DNA from: Mycteria americana
Taxonomy: Eukaryota > Chordata > Aves > Ciconiiformes > Ciconiidae
NCBI RefSeq assembly: GCF_035582795.1
Contig: NC_134365.1
Location: 40,094,135-40,158,134 of the forward strand
Reading direction: 5' to 3'
Length of the DNA: 64,000 nt
Shown piece after piece: positions 13,201 through 26,400 of the stretch (within the stretch, counting starts at the first letter, position 1; each line of letters starts with the position of its first letter). The notes under the pieces are model-generated. The model had not been told where the DNA came from and ran no database searches. It saw only the letters and a list, made by a program, of their open reading frames with translations. Both the position numbers and the translations under genes were made by a program.

Positions 13201-16200
13201 GGGGCAGAGAATATCATTTGGAGTGTGTGCCAGTAGACAGCAACATTAATGTCCCCGCTGAAAAAAAATACCGAGTTTATCTTCAGAGCCATTCATTTTG
13301 AGTTGCCATAGAAACAGCCATTAGAGCCATTTTATATCTGGCTGACAAACCCCACATTTTCCGATCTCTCTTGCTTTTCTTTCTTTTTTTTTCTTTCATG
13401 TCTGATTTTTATTTCAATGCAAAATGCCTGACAGAAATGTAACTTCTTCTACCTGAAACATGGATATGAATTCTTTATTTTTGTCTATGAAATTCTCCAT
13501 TGCTCCTCATATATATGTGCTCAGTTCATAATAAAAATATATATTTCTAGTTTAAAAAACCCAACCAAACCAAAGGAATAAAGACACATACATAAAACAA
13601 AATTACAGTTATAGATACTTTTCCTTTCCTTTTCTGTTGCAATAAAGTGACTATCGGATTAATATTGGGATGATATTTCCCTTCTAATGAATCTAATATA
13701 GATTCCCATCTGTTCTCCTAGTTTGCTCATCTTCAGTCATCCCAGATGGGTTACAAACACAAAACAGGAGTTTGTATTTACTTACTTGCATTTTAAATAA
13801 GTCAAATTATATGGGTTTTGTGATTGTTTTCATTGATTGAGGTGTTCTTCCAATATTTCTGAGATTTTCTACTTCTTTTTTTCTGCTTTAGTGATGATAC
13901 CTTATCACCTGACACCTGCAGGAAGAGAAAATCAATGTTTTTAAAAATGTACTCTCATTCTGAGTATCTCAAATATATAAAGGTGCTAAATTCCATCAGC
14001 AGTTACTGACTTCTGCTAATACTGCAGTGGCTGGCACTCTAGATGTCAGATTCTCAGAAATTCAATAGGTCCTTTTGGAAATTTGAGCCCAAATGTCTTC
14101 TTTTGATTAAAATAAATATCATGGTATACCTACCTAACTTACAGAGAGAGAGTTAATGAATATATTATAACATTTGTAAACTACATAATAAACTCAGGTT
14201 TAAAGTGTTGGGAAAATGCAAAATAATTATGAGTGTTTTGTGTATTTTCTGTAACACAAAATGAAGTTGGGCTAAAACTAATTCAGAATGAGACCTTACA
14301 CATCAGAAGTTAATTATTACATATGAAAATTATTTATTCCTAAAATACCCTTAAAATTCCTAAAGAAATAACCTTGTTGGGAATAAGGAATACTTTTCTG
14401 CCACTAAGCTGTTAACAGCAAAAGCATGTTCTTTTTAGGCACATGAAAACAATGCTGAAGCACTCCTTGAGAACGGCCTTGAAAACCACAACTTTGCTGT
14501 ATTACAAGTATTTGGACAGCAAGTCTGGTGGTGTCAGCTCGCCAGCGCACAGAGCTTTCATCAATTCATATTCTGCTTATTTGCTTCCCCTTTGCTGTCT
14601 TTAAATCTAAACCTTTGTCCTGTAACAACTGTAATCAGTGCACACATAATTGTGATTTATGGTATGGGCAGCGGTTGACGGCTTCTCCTCTGGGGTGAGT
14701 CCCCTCCACTCTGAATTGTAGGGCAGCAAGAAGCTGCCATGGGACTTAACAGCGGTGATTTATTCTGCAGTATCCTCAAGACCAAACCCTCTGGCTACCT
14801 GTGCAGCCTCATCCCCCGGGACTCTTAGGGGATTTTGGAAGGAAAACCTCTCAATCCTTGTTCCTCTCTGTTGTTTCTGCAGGCAGCACAGCCCCCGGGA
14901 GAGCTGCAGACGAGAGCGATCCCTGTTTCCCGTTGCACTTCTGCAAAGGTGCCTGGTGCAGCCCGTCCTGCTGCACCTGCCTGCTGTACCCCAGCACAGC
15001 CACTCCTCAAAATCTCGGTAGTACAAATGGTACACCCAGCCCTTCTGCTGCAATCTCAGCAGTGGGATAGGGGTTGGCACTTGCCATGCCACAGAAAACG
15101 CCGTCCCGGCTGCAGGAGCGATGAGCTCCTGGAGCGCACAGGCATGGGCACGTGCCCTCTGACCATCGCTAAGCGCTCACACAGACATCGCTCAGCAGAG
15201 CTACACAGATGTGGATGAGGCCCATTGTGAGACAGGTTGGCATGCTATTTGAATAAGATACATTGCTTTCCAGTTCCAGACTAATTCTGCTTATTTATAA
15301 CACAGTAACGATAGATATTGCCACTCCTGAAATCTGGAAGTGTACAAGTTTCAAAAAACCAAACCTGAATGTTATGGAGGAGGCTTCTCTTGTCTGAAAC
15401 TGTATCCCTAAATAGCTGAGCTTGAAACCGAGGAAGCCTGGAGAACGGTGTTGTACCAGCCTGTGCTTGAAGTGCTAAGGCAGGTGCAATACATGAGTGA
15501 GCAGTGAAGATTTTTTTCAAATTCAGAGTGACTCCTGATATCAGGAGTAAACAGAAATTAAAAAGGAAAAAGAAAATTAACAGAAACCTATGCAACTAGG
15601 TTATCCCTGAGCTTAAATTCTTTGAAAAATCAAAACCATCTGAAAGTGATCTTGATAGTGCTGTTCCTTTGTTTGCATATGCATATAGCCCATTCAGAGA
15701 AAGATATGCTTAATGCACTTAACACGTTCAGGAAGTTTCAGTCAATTTAGAAGAGGAGATTAACTGCAGAAAGGTCTTGCAAAAAATAGATTAGTGCCAA
15801 TCTTAAGAGTAAAAATGAAATTTTGGAGAGAGATTTTTAAACAAAGGGAAAGTGAAGCTATCAAAAAAATAGTATGCGATTTAAAGCTGAAAATTCCATT
15901 TCATACTTTTTCTGGAGGTAACTGAGTCTTCTGATTAGCAGCTCATATGGAAGTGGATTCAAACAAGGCAACTGAATTTATTATCACCTCTTGCACTATA
16001 CTTACCTTCTGTAATACACCTTCCTGCCTTGGGGATTGGGATATACATGCCATTTGCGAATCACCTCCTGATTACCCATAATTTTCAACCTGGCTCTGAA
16101 CCAGAGAGTGAACAGCTGAACCAAGAGAATGAGCAGACTGATGGGCAGTTACAGGGGGAAAAAAAAAGATGGAACACTATGCTCACATGTATGAGCCCAG

Positions 16201-18841
16201 AACAATTGAATACCTATAAAAAGACAACTCTGGCCAAGAGATGAATAATACCAGCTATTTTCCTACAATAGCTGCGTCAGTAGGAGTTCTTGTAGGTGCC
16301 CTTCGGATGCAGTTTCATGTTACACTTAATCCAATCTAACTTTGAGCCGCAACCAAAAGATGAGGTAATATTCCCCCTTTCCCAGCACAGGCTGTTGCTA
16401 CCTGTGTTTGGGAATTGGGAACATGACTGTCTCTTTCCTTGCCAGCCTGCAGTTACATTAGAGTTAACAAAACTTGAAATTTTGGCCTTTGAAAGCAAGT
16501 ACGCAGTCAAGGATTTGTACCTATTTGCCACCTCATTCGGAAAACAATGTTTTTTCTCAGTTGTTGCCTGTGCAGTTTTATAAACTGAGGCATTTTAGTG
16601 GAAAAGACAACTTCTTATAGTTTAGAGTGTACAGACTTTTACCATTTGGATTATTTCACTGGGAGAAACACAATAAAAGAACATGCACAGTGGCTCAAGG
16701 CAGCTCTGGAAAGATCAAAAGCTTCAGGACTACAACTAAAGAAACAAAACACATTCAATGCAGTTGGACTAACATAGCTAGGACATAAATTTATACAACA
16801 AAACATATATCGCAGATCTCAACTAAGCTGAGGCCTCTTCTAATTTTGAGTACTATCCTGATTAACACAGCATTTTTCCTTTTGTATCTTATCTTTTCAC
16901 TTTGTTGTCTATAACATTACTGCATGAACAGTTTACTCTGATATTAAATAAGAAGTCAGTTTGAAAACTCCTGTACCATTCTCAGTCTTGATTCCTCGGG
17001 GAAATTTCTAACATAAATTCATTTTTTTAATATAAAGATATATTTTTGCTGTGTTAATGTTAGCAAAAATAGATTACTTTTAAAAAATGTTATTATATTG
17101 AAACTGGTTCTGCCACTCTTACCTGAAGTAATACGTTTAAATGTATGTTGACGTAATCACATACAATACAAAGGAGTGGGAAAAGTGTTCTCCTCCCCTT
17201 TGTCTTGCAGCAGTAACATCCTAGTAGAAAAGGCTCTGAAAGGCCTGGGAGAGGAAAGCATGGAGAGGTCTTGTGGGCTAACATGTCATGTCTCATAAGG
17301 TTCCCAGAGCACCAGCTGCCGCTTTTATGTTCAAAATCAGGATTATACTTGAATTTGCATCATTACCACACAAGAGACCAAAGGAACAATGTACAAATAA
17401 ATAGGCTCTTGTGGATCCATGAGAAACAGGAACTTAACGTATAGGCCACTTTCTTACGTAGAGCTGCCAGTGCCCCTTTTTCCTCCTGCTTTTGGTATCA
17501 AGGGAGCTCCAGCTGTTGCTGTCAGATGAAAGAATTTCCCATGGCGTGAAAGAGGAACTGACGGAAGACACCAGTTCATCTGCCGCCACTTGTTTTCATG
17601 GTGGGCTATGGGTTTGGAGGGTGTGCAATTACTTCACAACCTGTGGCTTTTGCTGTCCCCAACAAACTTTACCAGGACTCTTCTCCCAGACCAAGTTGTA
17701 CCACCAATAACTCTTTCTCTCATGACCACATTTCTATTTCAGCCCATGCTCCACCTCAGCCTTCTGAATTTTACCAGGTGAAGGCAACATACGGTCTAAA
17801 TAATTTTGATGTATACAAAACATGAAGCATTAACATTTTCACTAGAGTGGATCACCTCTGAAGTTGCTCCATGGAGGAGAGAGAATAATTCACAAAGAAG
17901 CTACTGCTGACCACAAGAAAGATGAAGACATATTTAGTAAGTCTACTCATGAAAAGAATGAAAAAACAGCAGAAAATAAATAGAACAGATTGCATAATAT
18001 TTAGTCTCCTACACTGTTTACAGAATTTGCTTAATGACATGTGTAACAATGACAAGAATAAAAATTATCATAGCCTATTCTGTAAATGCCTGTGGGCAGT
18101 AAATCTAGCAAGTCAAACTATTTAGAAAGGCTCCAAAGTGGAAAAGCCTCCTGAGCACCAAACACAGCACAGGAGGGGTCCAAGGGCTTCATTGATCACC
18201 CTTCCTTATCTTAAAGAGCAAAGAAGAAGCGATGTCTTTTCTGGCCTCTTCAAAGACCCCTGGCAGGGTCCTTCAAATGCTAGTGGCAATCCCTGAGGTG
18301 GTTTCTGAAGTGACTGTAATGACTTTCTCACTCATATTTAATGTCCTTGCCCTTTTAAACATCATTACAATCTATGCATAACTTTCTTAAGATATTCAGA
18401 CACATATAAAACATTCAGCTGCATGCAACCTGCAAATTCCTCTGCGAATTTTGTCAGATCACTAGGATAGCAAGGGTTAAGTTTTCTTGACTTCAGTAAC
18501 TTTGTTCGGTGTGGCCAGAAATATTGTGTCACACTGCTTCATTTTGTTCTGTAGAAGACTCGTCACTAAATCAGTTCATCATTAAGCAAATATGTGAACC
18601 CAATTAGATCTCAATACTTTAACAGTACCTGTAGGCACTGTGGCAAATCCAGAAGTGAATCTTCCTTGCAAAACCAATGAATCATTTAATCACATGCGAC
18701 TGTAGCATTCATAGATGTGAACTTGTACTTTTAACCTGTGATCAAACACAGTATTGTCAATCATAATTGTAAACAACACTAAAAGTTCAATTAAGGCTTT
18801 TTGGTTTTTTGTTCCTAACTATCATGTCTAAAATGTTTTTT

Positions 18842-19237
18842 TCAGGTAATACTCCAAACTTTTCCAAAGGGTAAGGGATCTGCTAGTTCCTCGAACCAGG
18901 AGTTGAAAACAAACTCAATTACAGGGTTTCTGGCTTCCAGAATTATTAACACCAGGAATGACACGAGGTCTGCAGCTGATAAATTTGAATGTGCAACAAG
19001 CTGGATAAGAACTCCAGGAATAATGCCTAAGCATCTCCATGCCTGAGGTGTACCTCGGCTGTTGGCAGGTGTGCTCCACAGCATATCCCTTGTTGTGGTT
19101 CTCTGATTTTTCAGCTCTTTTTTGGTCCACTCATCTTTCCTTCTAATGGAGACTACAACATGGGGGCAGCAAGGTAGACAGGGATGGTCTGTACCCAAGT
19201 CCTGGACCCAACGTGAAGTCGGGACAGTTTTGAGCAT
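18842..19237 (-). other. Unrecognised 131-codon ORF
   Basis: The frame starts with ATG at 19,235-19,237 and ends at TGA by 18,842. Its second half has a hydrophobic stretch (IIPGVLIQLV, then LVSFLVLIILEA) followed by FNSWFEELADPLPFGK, which looks more protein-like than most ORFs here. No family is recognised. It lies about 1.2 kb upstream of CPSF6 in divergent orientation. It could be a decayed element, a short exon with read-through, or chance. Confidence 0.2.
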
Positions 19238-19427
19238 GGATGCTGATCAGGAACTGAAGAGCACTCCCAGTCATGGAAAAAGAAATTTTGAGTCAAGCTA
19301 AAGATAACACTTAGCATTTTTATTCCTTGCAATAGTTACGTTATTTTAATTCAGTCTGAGAAACAGAAGCTTCTTATTGTCAGCTCATGGTGAGGTAAAA
19401 AAAGCAGCTTTATTTTTGGATGTGCAA

Positions 19428-19481
19428 CACAATGTACAATGCAGAACACAATATATGATGTAGAACATTATGTACATTGTG
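19428..19481. repeat. Inverted repeat upstream of the CPSF6 promoter
   Basis: CACAATGTACA (19,428-19,438) is inverted as TGTACATTGTG (19,471-19,481), with a 32-nt loop rich in related ACA/ATG words. Confidence 0.8.
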
Positions 19482-20196
19482 CATTACGTTCCAGAATATG
19501 CTGGTTTTTAAATCACCTGGAGCTTAAACATGGATCTGGGTAATACACATATTCATTCAAAAATAATTTGAAGCCGCCTTTGCAAACCTAACAGTTCTGA
19601 ATGCATAACCCCCCCTCCCCCGCCCCAACCTCTTGATTTGACACTAATTATCTTCACTTTGTGACATTAAAACTAAGCTCTGTAGCAGCAGAGTATTTCA
19701 GAGGCCAGCTAAACACAGAACAGCATGTGTCAATCTCCTTTCCGCACGTTATACTGCGCTCCTGAGCCCAGCGTGTGCATCCCCGGTTTGAAGATGCAGC
19801 ACTTAGCTTCATTTTACAGCTGTTAATTACAGCCCTTGGCTATTAATCAACGCGCTCCGCCGCCGCCGCCGGGCAGCGTTTTCCTCGGGGCCGAGGCTGA
19901 GCGAGAAAGACGAGTAAGCATCCAGCAGGGCTTGCATGAGCCCCATCCCCCGAGACAGGAGAGCCCCCGACCACCGCTTTGCAGTGCACCCCGTACGGGG
20001 AGGGCCCAGCACGGCCGGCACCGGACCCCGCAGCCCCTCGCAGCCCCGGCTCCCGCGGCCCCCTCGCACGCTGAGGCGCCGCGAGCCCGCGGCCTAACAT
20101 GGCCGCGCAGCGACGGGCAGATGCGCGGCGAAGGCCGTGGGCGGGAAGCAGCGGGAAGCGGCCCTCGCTGCGAGGCAGTGCCGGGCGCGGCGCGGC

Positions 20197-20215
20197 GGGG
20201 CGGGGCGGGGCGGGG
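20197..20215 (+). promoter_or_regulatory. G-quadruplex motif / tandem GC boxes
   Basis: Four runs of four G, each separated by a single C, form an ideal short-loop quadruplex motif. The same bases contain overlapping GGGCGG boxes for Sp/KLF factors. It lies about 220 nt upstream of the CPSF6 start codon. Confidence 0.7.
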
Positions 20216-20436
20216 CGGTCTAGCCCCACCGCCCCCGGGGCGGCCCCGGCGGGGCGGGGCGGCCCCCCCCGGGCAGCCGCCACTTCTGCAGCTGCCGGAA
20301 GCCCTCTCTCCTCGCGCGGAAGTGACGCCTCGTGCCCCGCCCCCTCGCTCCCTCCCTCCCCCCTCCCGGCGGCGGCGGCGGCTGCTCCGGAGCCGGGCGC
20401 GGCTGGCGGCGGCCCGAGGCGCGGCCGGGCGGGATC

Positions 20437-20496
20437 ATGGCGGACGGCGTGGACCACATCGACATCTACGCCGATGTGGGCGAGGAATTCAACCAG
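20437..20496 (+). CDS. CPSF6: CPSF6 coding exon 1
   Basis: Encodes residues 1-20. The start ATG lies in GATCATGGCGG, with G at +4. An in-frame stop (TGA at 20323-20325) lies upstream and no in-frame ATG intervenes, so this start is secure. The exon ends in phase 0 at AACCAG|GTACGC. The initiator overlaps an ATGGCGGAC string that resembles a YY1 site, a common arrangement at housekeeping promoters. Confidence 0.95.
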
Positions 20497-23400
20497 GTAC
20501 GCGCGGCGGCGGGCACGGCACGGCGCGGCGCGGCCCCTCCCCTGCTTCCCTTCCCTCGCCCGCCTTCGCCGCCGCGCCGCCTGCAGGGCCCTCAGCGCGG
20601 CGGCTGGGCCGCGCCGCTGCTGCCGCCGCCATTGTTCGGCCGGCTCCGCCGCCGGGCTTTCCCGCCGCCGCCGAGGGCTCGGATCTGCTCGGGGAGGGGG
20701 TGGGGGCAGGCCCGCCTCAGGCCCGTCCCGCCCCGCGGGTGCTATCGGGGCCCGGCTTGGCGGGGAGCGCCGCGCCGCCCGGCCGCGGTCGCTGAGGGGA
20801 GGCTGCTGGCGGGCAGGGCGCGAGAGAGGCCGCGGTGCGCCGAGAGCCAGCGCCTTCCCTTCCTCCCTTCGCGAGGGCCCGCGCAGGAGCGGCTCCACAT
20901 CCCTCTCCTGCTCCGGGAGGACGGGACCCTCCCGGATGCGGTGGGGAGAGCAGCAGCTCCTTCCCGGCGGCGGGGGGGAAATGCTGCCATTGTTCGCAGA
21001 TGAATAAAAAAGCCGCCGAGCGGTAGCAGTTTCTCGGCCGCTCTTTGCGGGGGAGGCAGAACTAGTGCAGCTTTATTCTGCAGCACTGAAGAAACTCTCT
21101 TCCTCTTTTATGTTTTTTTATTCGTTACTCTTTCCTGGTCGTTAAAAAAGTCGCGCAGGTCTTCTTTAGAGGACGAGCTCGCATTTTGGTGAGGACGTGT
21201 GGATGAAATAAACAGAACTTGCCTGGATTACAAGCAGTCCACTTTTCTAGTTCTTTTTTTACCCCTTATCTTTCCAAAAAAGCCCTGTGCCTACTTTCCC
21301 ACTGAAACCTGATGTTCATATCAGTTTTGTGTGCCATCTGTCCTGTTTGTGACTCCTGCACTTCTCCAGGTTGTGTTGCCCCAGATTGCATTGTTCCTGG
21401 AACATAAATAACCAAGAACAACTGCACTTTCACACATTTACTAGGCTTGCCGAGCGATGCCCGATTGTAAGCCTGCCTCCCTTACAGAGAACTGGGAAAT
21501 AGGTAAAAGGTAATGGAACTCACAGTTAATTTGGATAGCAACTTATAACTGTCTCAGGAAACTTTAATTCTTTAGATATTTATTGATAAAGTAGTTCAGA
21601 AGATTACTAATCTCATAAGGCTATAAAAGAATGCCATACCAGAGAGCAGATGATGGAGAGGACTGATTTGCTCTTAGTTTGTCTACATGTGAAGGTTTCT
21701 CCCTTACAGTTGAAGACCCGTTATATGAATTTAAATTGGGGTGAACCCTAGCACAAATACCATTTAGCATAAGAGTATATCTCTTCAGTTTCTTTAATAG
21801 CTTGGTTTTGTTTTAATCAGTTCCAGGTAAAACACTGATAACAAATCAAGTTTTTCAGAAAAAACTAATTTGAATCCAGTAGTGTTTTGTGTAAATTCAT
21901 GAGTGCAGAAGCCCTCAGATTAGACTAGTTCTGTGCTGTAAGTATAGTGCAGACAGATACTGCCAGAACAAAAGTGATGGGGATGATCTGTTTCAGTCAC
22001 ACGGTCCTGGTCTACTCAGGTTATGGTTAATATTCATATTGCCTGTAGCCATGGTGTAAGGAAGGATGATGGTACAGATGAAGAGAGTCTTGTGATAATT
22101 TGGTTTAGCTTATTCCAGCAGTCAGGAGACACTTTTGCTCTTTTGACTGTATTCACCCCAGTTGCTCTCCTGCTGGGGCTGCGTTTCTGCAGTCTGCTTC
22201 CTCAGTTTGTGAGCCTTGCAAAATACAGGTCAGAAAAGTGAGAAGAGGCTAATGCCCCTTTTCCCTCAGCTTGGTCTTGTTTTTTGTGTGGTTGTGGGGG
22301 TTTATTTTTCCCCCCAGAATTTTGCTGTTTGTTCTTTTCCAGGTTTCGTTTTTGTGGCATTCATGTTGTCTCAGGACCTGCTCAGTTGAACTATATTACT
22401 TTAAAATAGAAAATTTTACTGGGAGAGATTGACACCTCTGCACTTTCCCATTTCCTTCTGTCACATATGAAAGAAGGCTAGTTGTTACTGTCTACAGTAT
22501 TATTTACTAACTCTGACATCATTGTGATGGGTCCTCTAGAAACTTCTATTTGTGAATTACTGGTTCTGATTTGAAGATGACAGCTTAAATTGATGAGACA
22601 GGACATGGCTCTGCATATCTGTGGATGGTTGAAGATGACAGTTGAGAAAATGCTGTAGGGAGAAAATGATTTGCATTATTAATTTTTTTTATGTAGCAGA
22701 CATTTTACGGAACACCGTATTTGTAAGGAAGAATTGCTTTATATGTAAAGCAATAAGCTATTGTTTTTGGGTTGACTTAACAAATTTGGATTTGACTTAC
22801 CAATATTCGTTGGAGTTGGACTATAGGAACCCTTTTCTCTAGTTTGACCAGTAGCAGGGACTGAAAAATATACTGAGTAGCTTTGTTGTTCTTCTGGGTA
22901 CAGTATAACTGTATTTATACCCAAGCTGGGACAAACCTTTTCTTTGCATCTGTACTAAATGGGTCATTTAGGACTTGTGGTTGGATGAGCTTCCCTTCCT
23001 TGTTTTGTCGTGTCTGGGCCTCAAGGTAGACATCCTTTAGGCTCTTCTGGGATTTTTTTTTTTTTTTTAATTCTTTTTTCCAGGAGGAGGGGAGGGATGT
23101 TCTGCTTGATTAGTGCTAAATGGACCACAGGTTATATGGGTAAAATAAAGACCACAGAGCCATGGGTTTACAAGCTGGCTAAGATGGATGACAACTGAGA
23201 ACTGCCTTGGGTTGTATTTAGTGTTGGTTGCAGTGAGTTGGCTTACTTGCCTTGAAGTCAGATCTTTTGAGTGAAAATGCATCTTTCCCGTTCCATCTGG
23301 AGCTCATCAAAACTATGTCTGTTTTGCCTCTTACCCTTTTGTTAACTTATTGTTCATCATAATCGTATTTTTTGTCCTTGGGCTTACAGCTTTACTCAAT

Positions 23401-26400
23401 TTGGGTCCCACCAGTTGTATTTATTTTTTTTAATTGTGCTTTCCCCCCCCCCCCCCTTTTTTTTTCTTTCTCCTTTTTTCTTTTTTTTTGAGAACTTGGT
23501 TGAGTCATTTTCCATTTTGTTCGTCTAAGCTGGCTTCCTCATCCAGTGGTCTTTTGTATTTATTTAAAGTCTCATTTTGAGACTAGAATCTCATAAATGG
23601 AATACTTCCTGCATACATTGATTGTGACCTGTAAGAAATGGGTATTGCATGGCATATTTCATATTTTACTTTGACCATGTCACTACACATCTTGCTCTTC
23701 AAGAAGGAGATCTGTGCTGCACCTGAGAACTGCATTATCTGCATACAAATGCCTGAGGCTGTCATTCTCTTGGTGGCAGAAGACCGCAATAAGATTAGGG
23801 GCATTTTAGCAATGGGTGTGTTTTTGTACACAAAAACCTAGAGTATCTGTGCATTATACTGAGATAATGAGGAGCCTGTGCATGAGGCCAGCTTGGGCCT
23901 GACTCAAGGTTGCCTGCAACTTTGGCCAGCAAACTGGGTTACTTTCCTGCAGTCATAAAGATGTGACCATGCATTGTCAAGTTCTCCGATGCTCTGATCA
24001 GCTTTGCATTTCCCAAGTTTTTTTTCCACATACACACATGCACATAATTAGACAGTAAAAAATGGTTTTGTTATACATATGTATACATATAAAAATCCTT
24101 ATGACCAAGCAGAGGATACAAAACAATTTAAGGATCTCTTATTTTAATGCTGTGGAAAAAGCGCTTGCTTTGTTTATGCTCTAATGAGTATATTTGCATA
24201 GTTGCATTGTGGATACATCTAAACATGCCTGTAGTGTTCTAGTTTGATATTTAAATGCTAACAAATTAGAAATGAAAGAGTTTTGACTTTGTATTTTGTA
24301 AATGGATAATAAAAGTGATTTGGATGGAATAAGCAGCTAAGAGGCTAATTATCTGGAAACCTGTGTGACTACAGATTCTTAGGAACATTTTAGTTACTCT
24401 CTTGACTTCTTGTCTATAACAGAGAAAAATATTTTTTTCTGTAATGAATAATAAAGGCTAGCCTTTATATCAGGAAGGCAGTTGTCTTATTATGGGAGGG
24501 GATGGACACATTGGGGTATAATAAATTTCTACTCAGAAGGGCAGAGCTGTCCTGGTCATAAGCTGGCAGACCTGTATTTATTGTAAAATGTATGCACAAT
24601 ACCTTATTGCATATGTATTTCGTCACTTCTGTTGATCTGCTGAAAGGGGCCTGGGGAAGAGGTAACCTTTTGTATGTTTGCAAATGTCAGACTACAAAGA
24701 AAACTTGAGATCATCTCATCTGGCGGCTCTTAGCTTTGTTCTAATGCAAACAGCAATACTACCTATGTTTAATTTATACTTTTGACCACTTGTGAATTTT
24801 TAGTTACTCTATTTGACAAGGGATCAGACTGCTTAAATTTTAGTGGTGTGCCAGTTGTAGAGCTGAGAGTGTTTGGGCCTGTAGAGTAAATGTGAATCTT
24901 GTGGTCTAACTTGTCCACCGTGGTGGATGTTTCTGCTACAGGCAGCGTGCTATTTGAGAAACATCAAAGGCCTGCTGTTTTGTTAAGGTTCTAGTTTGTG
25001 TGTTCAGGCAGCTAATCAAGACCAGGAAGATTTTTGCTTATCTTTAACTTGTTATTCTTCAGGACCTACAAACTTTTTTTTAAAGTGAGGATGCTAATGT
25101 GTATTTAGAGTTTTTGACCACATATACTGTAACTTGTATGAAAAAGTGATAGGGGAGAAGCTGGATAATTTGCTTTTTCTTAATTGAATGTTCTTTTCAG
25201 AAACAATAGCAAATTTTTTTCATGAAATTTTATTTACATAACTGATTTTTTTTTTTTTTTATTTCTTTTTGGAGGTGTAATTTAGTGTTTAACTCTTAAA
25301 TTGAACAGAGTTGGGCGGAAAAATCAAGTCTCAGAGATGTATGTACAGTTTAAAGAAATTTTATTTAAAAAAAAAAAGTTTCCCAAACAGCATTCTTAAA
25401 GGTAGTGACCAGTTCTTCTCTGCAACTCAGAGGAGTATGGCTGCTAAGTTCCAAAAAGAAATAACACTTTTAATTTGTTCCTTCTGGACATGACCGTGAT
25501 GTTCCATGTGTTTAGAGCTTTCATATTTGAATGTTGCAAAACAGTTTAAATGGTGATTAAAATACAAAATACTGAGGAACGGCTGAGTAACTGGAAGTGT
25601 AATAGCTAGTCTGGCATGAATCTTTGAGAGCATATCTTTTCAGTACCCTTTTTATTCACCCAGTCCCACTTGATAGCACAGAATGTGGAATTTCAGTCCT
25701 GATTTTCCAGAGCAAATGATCTAGTATTTCAGACTGTGGTCTAGTTAAAACATGGGCTTTGGAAATGCATTGCTACTCTGAGTCGGTTGTAGACGGGGCC
25801 AGAATAACGATGCTGACTTTGTTTCTTAGCATATTTATCTCTAAGATTGTGAATTACTATAATTGAGCAGAAATAATTTCTATTCATGCTTGATGGTCTT
25901 CTCCTAACTAAGGAAGTCAGAAAAGGTCAAAAACAATTCCTGGTATGGGCAGAGCATTTGTTGAAATAGCTAAGACTAGAGAAGTAACACTTCCTGTATT
26001 CTTTTTCTTACTCTTCTGCATCTAGGAAAGAAGGGTGTGTTTAGGTGAGTTTCCATGGTACACGTATGAAGGAGGAAGGGTTGTTGGATCTTGTGCAACA
26101 GCCATTGAGACACTTCTCTTCCAATTACACTTGCAGTTGCTGACTCGGATCATTCTTAATCATCTAACCACACACCTTGTTGACAGACTGGTAACTGAAT
26201 GAATTCCATGCTGGCTGCAAAACCAGCACGATGTAAGAAGCGATTATGGTGAGCAACATCAGGTTTTCTGTTGTGTCTTTACCGATTTAAATTAAGGCAC
26301 TGATGCTATTGGGCACTTTGAGCCCCCCAAAAATTACATGCAGACTGCGCTGCCCTGATAATTCTCTTCCTTCTTTGATGATGACCTGAAAGCCTATGTG

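Larger units (their letters stand above)
8029..18841. other. Intergenic, no gene seen
   Basis: AT-rich sequence apart from a more GC-rich patch at about 14,680-15,230. The AT palindrome is at 9,271-9,319 and a CTCF-like match is at 10,280-10,292. ORFs of up to 128 codons (for example 12,123-12,509, minus strand) have no recognisable motif. Confidence 0.65.
19850..21050 (+). promoter_or_regulatory. CpG-island promoter of CPSF6
   Basis: This is the only strongly CpG-rich block of the window and it covers CPSF6 exon 1. It lacks an evident TATA box, as expected for a housekeeping gene. It contains a run of GC boxes (20,196-20,217), ETS-like CCGGAAG at 20,295-20,301, and an ETS/CRE-like GCGGAAGTGACG at 20,316-20,327. 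The transcription start is probably within the last few hundred bases before 20,437 but cannot be placed exactly. An ATG in good context at 20,099 is out of frame with CPSF6 and would open a long overlapping frame if transcription began upstream of it. Long ORFs on both strands here (up to 351 codons) reflect stop-poor GC-rich sequence. Confidence 0.85.

Noticed and set aside
14755-15218. Overlapping ORFs of 88-127 codons on both strands in a GC-rich patch
   Set aside because: Several frames are open at once, with Pro/Cys/Ser-rich products and no domain. Composition alone explains it.
16029-16244. 71-codon ORF with a Glu/Gln-rich stretch, as a possible exon
   Set aside because: No credible acceptor or donor pair frames it and the composition follows a purine-rich patch.
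19836-21086. Long ORFs on both strands (up to 351 codons) over the CPSF6 promoter and exon 1
   Set aside because: The CpG island is GC-rich and poor in stop codons. The translated products are Pro/Arg/Ala/Gly low-complexity in every frame and only the 20-codon CPSF6 exon has independent support.
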